From: Hymenobacter lapidiphilus
GTDB taxonomy: Bacteria > Bacteroidota > Bacteroidia > Cytophagales > Hymenobacteraceae
Assembly (NCBI RefSeq): GCF_003417065.2
Contig: NZ_QVLT01000013.1
Span: forward strand, 57,918-121,917
Direction of reading: 5' to 3'
DNA: 64,000 bases
The notes under the pieces were generated by a model, which did not search any database, was not told where the DNA came from, and saw only the letters and a list, made by a program, of their open reading frames with translations. Positions 35,394 to 43,975 of this stretch are shown piece after piece. How positions within the stretch are numbered: the stretch's first letter is position 1; every line of letters begins with the position of its first letter. Both the position numbers and the translations under genes were made by a program.

Positions 35394-37628
35394 ATGCGTT
35401 TTCTACTTCCACTCTTCCTGAGCCTGCTCGGAATGGCCTTCGGGGCGCAGGCCCAGGCGTTTCAGCCCGCCGAAATTGCTCGCTGGCAGCGCCAGGCCCG
35501 GCAGGTAACCATCACCCGCGACACCTGGGGCGTGCCCCACGTCAGCGGCCAGACCGATGCCGATGCCGTGTTCGGCTTGCTCTACGCGCAGTGCGAGGAC
35601 GACTTTGCGCGCGTGGAAGCTAACTACCTCGACGCGCTGGGCCGCCGGGCCGAAGTGGAAGGTGAAAGCGCCCTTTACCACGACCTGCGCGCCCGCCTGT
35701 TCATGGACAGCACCCAGGCCATTGCGCTCTACCAGAAAAGCTCCGGCTGGATGCGGCAGCTGCTGCAGGCCTTCGCCGACGGCACCAACTACTACCTTCA
35801 CACCCACCCCCAGGCTAAGCCGAAACTCCTGCGCCGCTTCCAGCCCTGGATGCCGCTGCTGTTCTCGGAGGGCAGCATCGGCGGCAATATCAGCGTAGTG
35901 CCGGTGGAGCGCCTGAAAGCCTTCTACAGCCGCCAAATAGCCCCCGGCACCGGCTGGCAGCCCCCGCAGCTGCCCGCCAAGGAAGACCTGCTGGACCGTT
36001 CCTCGCTGGGTTCCAACGGCTTTGCCATCAGCCCGCAGCTCAGCGCCAGCGGCTACCCGCTGCTGCTTATCAACCCGCACACTTCGTTCTACTTCCGGCC
36101 CGAGGTGCAGATGACCAGCCGCGCCGGCCTGAACGCCTACGGGGCCGTTACCTGGGGCCAGTTTTTCATCTACCAAGGGTTCAATGAGCACTGCGGCTGG
36201 ATGCATACCTCCAGCTACGCCGACTCGATGGACGAATACCTTGAAACCGTGGCCCAGCAGCCCGACGGCCGCTATACCTACCGCTACGGCTCCGAGCAGC
36301 GGCCAATGCGCCAGCAGCCCGTGCGCGTGGCCTACCGCGCCGCCGATGGCACCACCAAGTTCCGTGAGTTCACGACCTACCACACCCATCACGGCCCGGT
36401 GGTGGGCGAGCAGGCAGATGGCAAATGGCTGGCGGTACGCATGATGGACACGCCGGCAGCGGCCCTGGAGCAGTCGTACCTGCGCACCAAAGCCACCGAC
36501 TACGCCAGCTTTCAGCAGGTGATGAAGCTGAACGGCAACGCCTCGAACAACACGGTGTTTGCCGACAGCAAGGGAACTATTGCTTACTGGCACGGCAACT
36601 TCATGCCAAAGCGCGACCCGCAGTTTGATTGGAACCAGCCGGTGGACGGTAGCAACCCGAAAACCGAGTGGCAGGGCCTGCATAAGGTGGAAGACATTGT
36701 GCAGGTGAAAAACCCGGCCAGTGGCTGGCTGCAGAACTGCAACGCCACGCCCTTTACGGTGGCCGGCCCCGGCAGCAGCCCCGCGCCCGCCGCCTACCCC
36801 GCCTACATGGCCCCCGATGCCGAAAACTACCGCGGCCTGAATGCCGTGCGGGTACTCAGCCAGATGTCCAGGTCAAAATTCACACTCGATACGCTGCTGT
36901 CCGCCGCCCGCGACCCGCACCTGACAGCCTTCGACGAGCTATTGCCGGCCCTGGCTGACGCCTACCAGACCGTAGCCGACGGCCCGGATGCCCCCCAGGG
37001 CGACATCCGGGAGGGCATGGCCCTGCTGCGGGCCTGGGACCACAACTACGCTGCTACCTCGGTGGCCCAGACCGTGGCCACCTACTGGGCCGAGCGGCTG
37101 TTGCGCCTGGCGCGTCCCCGCGCCCAGCCCGGCCAGCCCCTCGACCAGATGGCCCTGATCCGCTTCGCTATTAAAAGCACCACAGCCCCCGAAAAGGTAA
37201 ACGCCCTGCAGGAAACCCTCGATGAGCTGACCACCGCATTCGGCAACTGGCGGCAGCCCTGGGGCGAAATTAACCGCTTCCAGCGCCTCACCGGCCGCAT
37301 CGACGAGGTGTATGACGACAAGAAGCCCAGCCTGCCAGTGGCCTTCACATCCTCAGCCTGGGGGTCGTTGGCGGCCTTTGGCTCGCGCGCCCGCCCCGGC
37401 ACCCAGAAGCGCTACGGCGACGTAGGCAACAGCTTCGTGGCCTTAGTCGAGTTTGGCCCCCGCGTACGGGCCCGCTCGGTGCTGGCCGGCGGCGTCAGCG
37501 GCAACCCCGCTTCGCCCCATTTCACCGACCAGGCCGGCCGCTACGTGCAGCAGCAGTTCAAAGATATCTGGTTCTACCCCGAAGACATCCGCCAGCACGC
37601 CGAGCGCACCTATTCGCCAGGGCAGTAA
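35394..37628 (+). CDS. Penicillin acylase family Ntn-hydrolase, secreted
   Basis: A 744-residue precursor with a signal peptide (MRFLLPLFLSLLGMAFGAQA). The alpha chain has ITRDTWGVPHVSGQTDADAV and LYAQCEDDFARVEANYLDAL. The autoproteolytic junction and N-terminal nucleophile Ser lie in RSSLGSNGFAIS (about 207). Then come INPHTSFYFRPEVQM, YQGFNEHCGWMHTSSYADSM and later VYDDKKPSLPVAFTSSAWGS. Members hydrolyse penicillins, acyl-homoserine lactones or other amides in the periplasm; the substrate here is open. A TACCTTGC box sits 3 nt before the ATG, suggesting a leaderless mRNA. Confidence 0.92.
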   Translation: MRFLLPLFLSLLGMAFGAQAQAFQPAEIARWQRQARQVTITRDTWGVPHVSGQTDADAVFGLLYAQCEDDFARVEANYLDALGRRAEVEGESALYHDLRARLFMDSTQAIALYQKSSGWMRQLLQAFADGTNYYLHTHPQAKPKLLRRFQPWMPLLFSEGSIGGNISVVPVERLKAFYSRQIAPGTGWQPPQLPAKEDLLDRSSLGSNGFAISPQLSASGYPLLLINPHTSFYFRPEVQMTSRAGLNAYGAVTWGQFFIYQGFNEHCGWMHTSSYADSMDEYLETVAQQPDGRYTYRYGSEQRPMRQQPVRVAYRAADGTTKFREFTTYHTHHGPVVGEQADGKWLAVRMMDTPAAALEQSYLRTKATDYASFQQVMKLNGNASNNTVFADSKGTIAYWHGNFMPKRDPQFDWNQPVDGSNPKTEWQGLHKVEDIVQVKNPASGWLQNCNATPFTVAGPGSSPAPAAYPAYMAPDAENYRGLNAVRVLSQMSRSKFTLDTLLSAARDPHLTAFDELLPALADAYQTVADGPDAPQGDIREGMALLRAWDHNYAATSVAQTVATYWAERLLRLARPRAQPGQPLDQMALIRFAIKSTTAPEKVNALQETLDELTTAFGNWRQPWGEINRFQRLTGRIDEVYDDKKPSLPVAFTSSAWGSLAAFGSRARPGTQKRYGDVGNSFVALVEFGPRVRARSVLAGGVSGNPASPHFTDQAGRYVQQQFKDIWFYPEDIRQHAERTYSPGQ

Positions 37629-37661
37629 GATTAGGTTTGGGGTGAATGTGGAGTAAACAGA

Positions 37662-37804
37662 ACGTCATGCTGAGCGCAGGCGGAGTCGAAGCATCTCTAC
37701 CGCCAAAGTAATCATATACTATTGCGGTAAAGATGCTTCGGCTCCGCTGCGCTCAGCATGACATTCGTTTCGCGGTAGAGATGCTTCGGCAAGCTCAGCA
37801 TGAC
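37662..37804. repeat. Palindromic repeat, family A copy 6, with an extra half copy
   Basis: CGTCATGCTGAGCGCAGGCG to GCTGCGCTCAGCATGAC forms a full hairpin. It is followed by CGCGGTAGAGATGCTTCGGC and AAGCTCAGCATGACC, a second right arm without a left arm. Confidence 0.85.
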
Positions 37805-37844
37805 CGTTTTTTTGCCTCATAGCCACCCACACCCCACTTTTTCC

Positions 37845-39413
37845 ATGGCCCGTTTCCACCGCCCTACCCTGCTGGCCCGGCTCACCAGCCAGCCCGAATG
37901 GGATGTGCTCGTTATTGGGGGCGGGGCCACGGGGCTGGGCGTGGCCCTCGACGCCCTGAGCCGGGGCTACCGCACGCTGCTGCTCGAGCGCGACGATTTT
38001 GCTAAGGGCACCAGCAGCCGCAGCACCAAACTCGTGCACGGGGGCGTGCGCTACCTGGCCCAGGGCGACGTGGGGCTGGTACGCGAGGCCCTGCACGAAC
38101 GGGGCCTGCTATTGCAGAACGCGCCTCACCTCGTCCGAAATCAGGATTTCATCATTCCCAACTACAACTGGTGGGGTGGGCCCTTTTATACTATTGGCCT
38201 GAAACTTTATGACTGGCTGGCCGGCCGCCGCAGCTTCGGCGACTCCCGGCACCTGAGCCGCACCGAAACGCTACGCCGGCTCGGCAACCTGAGCCGTGCC
38301 GGGCTGCGCGGGGGTGTACTCTACCACGACGGACAGTTCGACGATGCCCGCCTGGCCGTGAACCTGGCCCAGACCATCCTCGAAACCGGCGGCACAGCGC
38401 TCAACCATTGCGCCGTAACCGACCTGCGCAAAGACACGGCCGGCCGCCTGAACGGCGTGCAGGCTACCGACCAGGAAACCGGCCGCGCCTACGAGCTGCG
38501 GGCCAAAGTGGTGGTGAATGCCACCGGCGTGTTCGTTGATGAAGTGCTCCACCTTGATGAGCCCACGGCCCGCCCGCTGGTGCAGCCCAGCCAGGGGGTG
38601 CACCTGGTGGTGAGCGCCGACTTCCTGCCCGGCCCCGACGCGCTGATGATTCCGAAAACCGACGACGGCCGGGTGCTGTTCGCCGTGCCCTGGCAGGGCC
38701 GGGTGTTGCTGGGCACCACCGACACGCCCCTGCCCGCGGCCAGCCCCGAACCCCGGGCCCAGGAAGCGGAAATCGACTTTATCCTACGCACGGCCGGCCG
38801 CTACCTCGTCCGCGTACCCAGCCGGGCCGACGTACTGAGCGTGTTTGCCGGCCTGCGCCCCCTGGCCGCCCCCACTGGCGGCGCAACCAGCACCAAAGAG
38901 ATTTCGCGTAGCCATAAGATTATCGTGTCTGCCAGTGGCCTGCTCACCGTTGTGGGTGGCAAATGGACTACCTACCGCCGCATGGGCGAGGATGTGGTAG
39001 ACCGCGCCATAACGCTGGGCGCGCTATCATCCGCCCCCAGCCGCACCGCCCACCAGCCCATCCACGGGGCCCGGCCCACGCCCAGCCACCACGCCCCCCT
39101 GGCCGCCTACGGCACCGATGCGCCGGCCCTGCGCCAACTCATGCGCGAGCAGCCCGCTTTGGCCGAAAAGCTCGTGCCGGATTTCGCCTTCACGCGGGCC
39201 GAGGTTGTGTGGGCCGCTCGCTACGAGCTGGCCCGCACCGTCGAGGACGTGCTGGCCCGCCGGGTGCGGCTGCTGTTTCTGGATGCCCGGGCTGCCAGCC
39301 GCGCCGCGCCGGTTGTGGCCAAACTGCTGGCCCACGAACTGGGCCACGATGTGGCCTGGCAGCAGCAGCAGGTGACGGAGTTTACGGAGCTGGCCCGGGG
39401 CTATGTACTCTAA
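37845..39413 (+). CDS. glpD: Aerobic-type glycerol-3-phosphate dehydrogenase
   Basis: FAD-dependent, membrane-associated oxidation of sn-glycerol 3-phosphate to dihydroxyacetone phosphate, feeding electrons to quinone. I chose ATG 37845 (MARFHRPTLLARLTSQPEWD); an upstream ATG at 37800 lies inside the repeat. The 522 residues show FAD motif DVLVIGGGATGLGVALDALS, ERDDFAKGTSSRSTKLVHGG, VRYLAQGDVGLVREAL, FVVNATG-like VVVNATGVFVDEVL, and later GLRPLAAP and VVGGKWTTYRRMGEDVVD. The C-terminal domain is present. No glpK or glpF is adjacent. Confidence 0.93.
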   Translation: MARFHRPTLLARLTSQPEWDVLVIGGGATGLGVALDALSRGYRTLLLERDDFAKGTSSRSTKLVHGGVRYLAQGDVGLVREALHERGLLLQNAPHLVRNQDFIIPNYNWWGGPFYTIGLKLYDWLAGRRSFGDSRHLSRTETLRRLGNLSRAGLRGGVLYHDGQFDDARLAVNLAQTILETGGTALNHCAVTDLRKDTAGRLNGVQATDQETGRAYELRAKVVVNATGVFVDEVLHLDEPTARPLVQPSQGVHLVVSADFLPGPDALMIPKTDDGRVLFAVPWQGRVLLGTTDTPLPAASPEPRAQEAEIDFILRTAGRYLVRVPSRADVLSVFAGLRPLAAPTGGATSTKEISRSHKIIVSASGLLTVVGGKWTTYRRMGEDVVDRAITLGALSSAPSRTAHQPIHGARPTPSHHAPLAAYGTDAPALRQLMREQPALAEKLVPDFAFTRAEVVWAARYELARTVEDVLARRVRLLFLDARAASRAAPVVAKLLAHELGHDVAWQQQQVTEFTELARGYVL

Positions 39414-39462
39414 GTCTGGGCAAGCAGAACGCACAGTTTGCCCGTAATGCCCAGCAAAACGC

Positions 39463-39825
39463 TTACGCCTGCGTGAGGCCAAGCCCTTTATGGCTCACCA
39501 TTGTGCGCAGGTACTGCTGGCCGAAGCTGGCTACGGCTTCTACCAGCGGCAGGGCGACGCGGCCGGCTGCGGTCAGCTCGTATTCAACCCGGGGTGGTAC
39601 TTCGCCGAAGTTATGGCGCACGAGCAGGCCGGCATCGGTGAGGTGGCGCAGTTCCTGCACCAGAATTTTCTCGCTGATGTCGGGCAGCAGCCGGCGCAGC
39701 TCGCCGAAGCGGAGTGCCCCGCCGCGGAGTTGATGCAAAATCAGGAGACGCCATTTGCCGCCAACCAGCTCCAACGTGGTGCGGATGGGGCAGCGAGCAG
39801 TGATGGATACGGGGGTTGGAGCCAT
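39463..39825 (-). CDS. HxlR-family transcriptional regulator
   Basis: The 120-residue winged-helix protein has CPIRTTLELVGGKWRLLILH, the HxlR signature with an N-terminal Cys12 that in relatives such as YodB or HypR senses electrophiles or oxidants. Then come LRFGELRRLLPDISEKILVQ, ELRHLTDAGLLVRH and PPRVEYELTAAGRVALPLVE. It is divergent from an NAD(P)-binding oxidoreductase gene, and the intergenic region holds inverted CTTACCT/AGGTAAG and TACCT/AGGTA repeats. It probably controls that gene and itself; this is inference from layout. Confidence 0.9.
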   Translation of the reverse strand: MAPTPVSITARCPIRTTLELVGGKWRLLILHQLRGGALRFGELRRLLPDISEKILVQELRHLTDAGLLVRHNFGEVPPRVEYELTAAGRVALPLVEAVASFGQQYLRTMVSHKGLGLTQA

Positions 39826-39827
39826 TT

Positions 39828-39872
39828 CTTACCTTTAAGTCAGTACCTACCTTAGTGAAGGGTACAGGTAAG
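39828..39872. promoter_or_regulatory. Candidate HxlR operator (CTTACCT ... AGGTAAG)
   Basis: Outer inverted repeat CTTACCT (39828-39834) / AGGTAAG (39866-39872). An inner TACCT (39844-39848) also pairs with AGGTA (39866-39870). It lies between the divergent hxlR-type and NAD(P)-binding genes. Confidence 0.4.
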
Positions 39873-39908
39873 ATATGGTTCTTTACGGAAACCAACACCT
39901 TATCGCGC

Positions 39909-40541
39909 ATGAAAACTATTGCTCTTTTCGGCGGCTCCGGCCTCACAGGCCAGCAGTTTCTGACCCAGGCACTGGCCGCCGGTTATCAGGTCCGCGCCCT
40001 GGCCCGCGACCCGCAGAAAATTCCCCAGCGCTCTGCTAAGCTCGAAGTTATTCAGGGCGACGTGCTTGATGCTACCGATGTAGCCGCTACCATCGAAGGC
40101 GCCGACCTCGTGGTCAGCCTGTTCGGGCAGGTCAAAGGCTCGCCCAAGGACGTGCAAACCCGCGGTACGGCCCACATCGTAGCCGCCATGAAAGAGGCCG
40201 GCATCCGGCGCGTCATCAGCCTCTCGGGCGGCGGCCTCCCCTACGCCGAAGACCGCCCTAAACTGGCCGACAAGCTCATCAAAGGCATCATGCGCCTCGT
40301 GGTGCCCCACGTGCTCACCGACGCCCAAAACCACGCCGACGTACTCCGCCAAAGCGGCCTGGCCTGGGAAATCGTGCGCGGCCCGCGCCTGACCACCGAG
40401 CCCGCCCGCGGCCAGTATCGCGTAGGCTGGGTGGGCGTCGATGCCAGCACTAGCATCGGCCGCGCCGACCTGGCCAGTTTCATCCTCACCCAGATTGAAG
40501 CCGAGGGCTTCGTGCACAAAATGCCGTTCGTGAGCTACTGA
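39909..40541 (+). CDS. NAD(P)-binding oxidoreductase (atypical SDR/NmrA type)
   Basis: About 210 residues from ATG 39909 (MKTIALFGGSGLTGQQFLTQ). It has the glycine-rich GGSGLTG nucleotide motif, then RALARDPQKIP, VIQGDVLDATDVAATIEGAD and RRVISLSGGGLPYAEDRPKL. VRGPRLTTEPARGQYRVGWV lies near the end. This is the NAD(P)H-binding PF13460 type fold. Relatives include biliverdin-reductase-like and quinone or aldehyde stress reductases. Divergent pairing with an HxlR regulator suggests induction by reactive electrophiles (inference). Substrate unknown. Confidence 0.85.
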   Translation: MKTIALFGGSGLTGQQFLTQALAAGYQVRALARDPQKIPQRSAKLEVIQGDVLDATDVAATIEGADLVVSLFGQVKGSPKDVQTRGTAHIVAAMKEAGIRRVISLSGGGLPYAEDRPKLADKLIKGIMRLVVPHVLTDAQNHADVLRQSGLAWEIVRGPRLTTEPARGQYRVGWVGVDASTSIGRADLASFILTQIEAEGFVHKMPFVSY

Positions 40542-40548
40542 TTTTTTT

Positions 40549-40619
40549 AGCTGTTAGCCGTTGGCTTTTGTTCGAGTGAACGGAAGCTAACGGCTAACAG
40601 CTCTCAGCTAACAGCTAAA
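40549..40619. repeat. Palindromic repeat, family C copy 1
   Basis: AGCTGTTAGCCGTTGGCTT pairs with AAGCTAACGGCTAACAGCT, followed by CTCAGCTAACAGCTAAAT. The extra unit supplies the stop and last codons of the gene at 40604-41248. Confidence 0.85.
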
Positions 40620-41248
40620 TCACTCGGGTAGCCGATTTGCTCGGCGTCGGCGGCTAGCTGGGGCCAGTCGATAATCTCGGCATTAAGGGCCTGGGCGGTG
40701 GCTGGTGTCAGGGGCTCGTGCTGGTAAAAGCGGGCCACATCGGCAGCTTCGATGGGTTCGCGCTCGGTTTCGTCGAGGTAGTAGCCGTTGGCCCAATCGG
40801 CGTAGGTTTCGGGGTTTTGGTCGAAGATAGCCAGCAAATCTTCCGAGCCGTCGTCCTCGTCCGGCTCAACGATGCCGGTTTGCCAGCCGTGGGCGGGCGT
40901 GTACCACAGGCAGAAGGTAGTACCGACGGAATTTACCGGTTCGCCAAACATGAACTCCTCGAAGACCGCCGGTAGCCCCCGGGTGAGCTGGTTTTTATCG
41001 GCCGGCTCGTGGCCGGAGAGGGAGCCGTTGATGCAGCAGCCTTCGGGCCGGAACAGCACAAACAGCTGGTCGCCCTCGCCATCGTTCATCTCCAGCAGCT
41101 GCTCGTTGGTGTCCCATTGCGGGTCGTAGGTATAGTAGCGGTACTCGGGGTCGGGCGAGTTGATGGCGTCGAGCATGGCCAGGGCCTGGCCGAGGCGTTG
41201 CAAGTCGGCAGCGGGTGGCAGGCCGGCGGGGCTGAGGGTGGAAAGCAT
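40604..41248 (-). CDS. Hypothetical protein resembling immunity-type proteins
   Basis: A 214-residue acidic cytoplasmic protein (MLSTLSPAGLPPAADLQRLG). The segments AMLDAINSPDPEYRYYTYDP, then QWDTNEQLLEMNDGEGDQLF, VLFRPEGCCINGSLSGHEPA, TTFCLWYTPAHGWQTG and QNPETYADWANGYYLDE follow a pattern found in small proteins encoded in toxin-immunity loci. I know no characterised member. No toxin gene is adjacent. The final Leu-Ala-Val-Ser codons lie in a family C repeat (AGCTGTTAGC), so the repeat has moved into the gene end. Another family C copy lies just upstream of its start. Confidence 0.7.
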   Translation of the reverse strand: MLSTLSPAGLPPAADLQRLGQALAMLDAINSPDPEYRYYTYDPQWDTNEQLLEMNDGEGDQLFVLFRPEGCCINGSLSGHEPADKNQLTRGLPAVFEEFMFGEPVNSVGTTFCLWYTPAHGWQTGIVEPDEDDGSEDLLAIFDQNPETYADWANGYYLDETEREPIEAADVARFYQHEPLTPATAQALNAEIIDWPQLAADAEQIGYPSDLAVS

Positions 41249-41255
41249 TTTCTGA

Positions 41256-41291
41256 AGCTTTTAGCTGACAGCGCTTAGCCGTTAGCTGATG
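41256..41291. repeat. Short family C repeat
   Basis: AAGCTTTTAGCTGACAGC and GCTTAGCCGTTAGCTGATGG, upstream of the immunity-like gene; degenerate AGCTNTTAGC units. Confidence 0.6.
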
Positions 41292-41377
41292 GTCTACTAA
41301 AACAGGATTTACGTCCGCATTGGGCGTTTACCCACGGACGGAACTAGCGTTTCAAGCCACAACCGGCAACCGGCTAC

Positions 41378-42250
41378 TCAATAGGTCTTGGTCATATCGG
41401 CCGGCACCACCACCACGAAATCAGCTTTCTGCTGATTGTCCTGCTCCAGCTTCGCCAGCTGCTCCTGCGAAACGGTGCTGATGGTGAGCACCTTCAGCTG
41501 CGGGTTTTGCTGGCGTAGATAAGCCAGGATGCCGTCGTGGTTGTCGGAGTGGTAGCTGCCGTTGAGGTGCAGCAGCAAGTGGCCGGTGGGGCGGGCTTGG
41601 TTGAGGAAGAACGCCATCGTGGCATCCTTGAGGGCCTGGGCCTGGATGATGTTCTGCACGCCGGCGGCATGGGCCCCGTCGCCCCCGAACATTTTCACCA
41701 TGTTCTTGTAGCCGGGCAGCTCGTAATCCACCGTCAGCGGTAGCGAAGGCAGCCAGGCTTTGGTAATGGCGCTCAGCGTGTCGAGAGCCGCGAGGCTGCC
41801 TTTGGCCACCAGCGAGGCGTAGCGCCGCGGCACGTTGGTGCCCACCACCCGAAACTTCTGCTTTCGCGCCAACTGCAGTAGCGGCTTGTAATCGGTGCCA
41901 TAGTTGGGCCAGGGGCGGCTGCCGGCCTCAAAAGCCTGGTCGTCCAGCTCGCCGGTTATGTATTGGTCGACCAGCGGCTGCACGTCGCGCTCAAACATCT
42001 CCAGGCCCAGCACCAGCTGGCCCTGTTTCAGGCGGAGTAAGTCTTTGGTTAGCTGCAGCTGCAACCAATGCGCGATGGGGTCGTTGTGCTGCTCGCCGAA
42101 GAAAACGACATCGGCGGCGGCCAGCTTCTTCAGCATGGCCACGTAGCCCACCGGCTTACCGGCGGCCGTAAACAGGCGGTAGGCCGGCCGGTCCTGGGCT
42201 TTGGCCAGGGCGGGGCCGATGAGTAGTAGCAGGAAGAGGAGGATGCGCAT
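41378..42250 (-). CDS. ChaN-family haem-binding-type protein
   Basis: The 290-residue exported protein (MRILLFLLLLIGPALAKAQD) belongs to the ChaN/Tiki-like fold. The hallmark GEQHND lies at 52-57. It is followed by LVLGLEMFERDVQPLVDQYI, VVGTNVPRRYASLVAKGS, IIQAQALKDATMAFFL and HLLLHLNGSYHSDNHDGILA. In Campylobacter, ChaN binds haem at the outer membrane for iron uptake; here no lipobox is evident, so it may be periplasmic. A TATCTTTG promoter box lies 4 nt before the start codon, so translation probably begins at or near the first base of the mRNA. Confidence 0.87.
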   Translation of the reverse strand: MRILLFLLLLIGPALAKAQDRPAYRLFTAAGKPVGYVAMLKKLAAADVVFFGEQHNDPIAHWLQLQLTKDLLRLKQGQLVLGLEMFERDVQPLVDQYITGELDDQAFEAGSRPWPNYGTDYKPLLQLARKQKFRVVGTNVPRRYASLVAKGSLAALDTLSAITKAWLPSLPLTVDYELPGYKNMVKMFGGDGAHAAGVQNIIQAQALKDATMAFFLNQARPTGHLLLHLNGSYHSDNHDGILAYLRQQNPQLKVLTISTVSQEQLAKLEQDNQQKADFVVVVPADMTKTY

Positions 42251-42254
42251 AGTT

Positions 42255-42262
42255 CAAAGATA
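42255..42262 (-). promoter_or_regulatory. Promoter box of the chaN-type gene, 4 nt from the ATG
   Basis: TATCTTTG-AACT-ATG on the reverse strand; exact match to TAnnTTTG. Confidence 0.55.
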
Positions 42263-42282
42263 ACAGCTGGCGCGAGCCCAAT

Positions 42283-42383
42283 CTGCCTGTCATCCTGAGC
42301 AGGCGAAGGACCTATACGGAAACCAACCCAACGAGTGGATTTGCTTCTGCATAGGTCCTTCGCCTGCTCAGGATGACGGGCAG
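42283..42383. repeat. Palindromic repeat, family A variant (copy 7)
   Basis: CTGCCTGTCATCCTGAGCAGG and CCTGCTCAGGATGACGGGCAG enclose GCGAAGGACCTAT and its reverse complement. The inner arm differs from the CATCTCTACCGC type, so the ends are shared but the interior is not. Confidence 0.85.
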
Positions 42384-42397
42384 AATTTACCGTTCTA

Positions 42398-43783
42398 TCA
42401 ACCCTTATAAAACAGCCACTTCGACAGCTCGCGGTAAGTAATTTTCTTGCCGTACATGAGCACGCCCACGCGGTAAATGCGCGCCGCCACCCAGACGGTG
42501 CCGATGAAGCCCACAATCAGCAGCGTAATGGACAGGGCCAGCTGCCACACCGGCACGCCGAACGGCAGCCGGATAACCATGGCAATGGGCGAGGTGAACG
42601 GAATCATCGACATCCAGAAAGCCACTGGGCCATCGGGGTTGCGCAGAATCACGCTCACCCCGATGATGTAGCTCAGAATCAGCGGCATGGTAATCGGGAA
42701 CATGAACTGCTGGGTATCGGTCTGGTCATCCACGGCCGCCCCGATGGCCCCGAACAGCGCCCCGTAGAGCAGGTAGCCGCCCAGAAAGTAAATCACGAAG
42801 CCAAATACAATCATGCCCAGCGGCAGCCCGCGCAGGGCCTTGAACACGCTGAACCGCTCCGATACGGCCGCCGCCGGGTCGGGAGCAGCCGCAGCATCGG
42901 CCGACGCCACTTCGGCGCCGCCGCTAACCCCGGCGGCCCGCTCGGTGCCGCCGGGGTTGGCAGCGGTTTCGGTTTTGGCCGTGGCGGCCAGCTTATCGGC
43001 AAACAGGGCCGTTACGGCCGTGGTGGCGCCCACCGATAGAATTCCCCAGAGCAGAAACTGGGTGAGGCCCACGGCCGCAATGCCCACAATTTTGCCCATC
43101 ATCAAGTCAAACGGCTTCACCGACGACAGCATCACCTCCATAATCCGGCTCGACTTCTCCTCGCCCACGCCGCGCATAATCTGCACGCCGTACATGAAAA
43201 TGAACAGGTAAATCAGCAGGGCCAGCGCGTAGGCAATGCCCGAAGTGGCCAGCGCATTATTACTTTTCTCCTTACCGGTTTCGTCGAGGTTGATGCCGGC
43301 GACGTCGATGTTGGTTTTCAGCGCATCCAGCTTCTCTTGCGACAGGCCCGAGGCCCGCATCTTATCCTCCGAAAACAGCTTGTCGAGGGCGGTTTCCACG
43401 GCTTGCTGCTTGCGGATGCTCACGTTGCCCTTGGCGAAGAGTTGCACGCCGCGCGGGGCCTCCAGGCTCAGGCCGGCCGGCAGGTGCAGCAGCCCATCGT
43501 CCTCCGACTTGAGGTAGTCCTTCTTCACCGTTTCCAGCGGGCCCTGCACGGGTTTGAACTGCATTTGCTTCGTCGATATGAGCCGGGCTCCTAAATTCTG
43601 CCCGCTCATATCGAGCACCTGCACTACATCCTGCGTATCGTTGTCGGAAGTGGCAATCTTGACGATGAAAAAGCCGAACGCGGCCACAATCAGCGGCACG
43701 AGCAGCGTCATAATCAGGAAGCTGCGCTTTTTTACCCGGGTCAGGTATTCGCGCTGCGCGATAAGCCAGAAGTTGGAAGGCAT
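42398..43783 (-). CDS. ABC-2 type exporter permease (NatB-like)
   Basis: About 461 residues from ATG 43783 (MPSNFWLIAQREYLTRVKKR). The N-terminal helix KRSFLIMTLLVPLIVAAFGF is followed by a large extracytoplasmic domain (about 45-190). Then come five hydrophobic segments, including YALALLIYLFIFMYGVQIMR, MIVFGFVIYFLGGYLLYGAL and LALSITLLIVGFIGTVWVAA. GEEKSSRIMEVMLSSVKPFD is the conserved ABC-2 loop. An Ala/Pro-rich insertion (about 285-315) is unusual. It works with the ATPase encoded just upstream at 43976-44917. NatB relatives export sodium, but the substrate is not proven. Confidence 0.88.
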   Translation of the reverse strand: MPSNFWLIAQREYLTRVKKRSFLIMTLLVPLIVAAFGFFIVKIATSDNDTQDVVQVLDMSGQNLGARLISTKQMQFKPVQGPLETVKKDYLKSEDDGLLHLPAGLSLEAPRGVQLFAKGNVSIRKQQAVETALDKLFSEDKMRASGLSQEKLDALKTNIDVAGINLDETGKEKSNNALATSGIAYALALLIYLFIFMYGVQIMRGVGEEKSSRIMEVMLSSVKPFDLMMGKIVGIAAVGLTQFLLWGILSVGATTAVTALFADKLAATAKTETAANPGGTERAAGVSGGAEVASADAAAAPDPAAAVSERFSVFKALRGLPLGMIVFGFVIYFLGGYLLYGALFGAIGAAVDDQTDTQQFMFPITMPLILSYIIGVSVILRNPDGPVAFWMSMIPFTSPIAMVIRLPFGVPVWQLALSITLLIVGFIGTVWVAARIYRVGVLMYGKKITYRELSKWLFYKG

Positions 43784-43840
43784 TGGTTGGGATATTAGGG
43801 TCTGGGATGGACGTTTGGAAGGGGCTACCAGGTAAGAACG

Positions 43841-43948
43841 TGTCATGCTGAGCGGAGCCGAAGCATCTCTACCGCAGTAGTAAATACTAACGCCTGATTA
43901 CTATCGCAACGAAGCGGTAGAGATGCTTCGACTTCGCTCAGCATGACG
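43841..43948. repeat. Palindromic repeat, family A copy 8
   Basis: TGTCATGCTGAGCGGAGCC to CTTCGCTCAGCATGACG with GAAGCATCTCTACCGC inside. It separates the ATPase and permease genes of one transporter. Confidence 0.9.
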
Positions 43949-43975
43949 TTCTTTCTGGCAACTGGCAACTGATTA

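Noticed and set aside
40604..41248. Toxin-immunity locus
   Set aside because: The protein resembles immunity-type proteins, but neighbours are a reductase and a ChaN protein, and no toxin is present.
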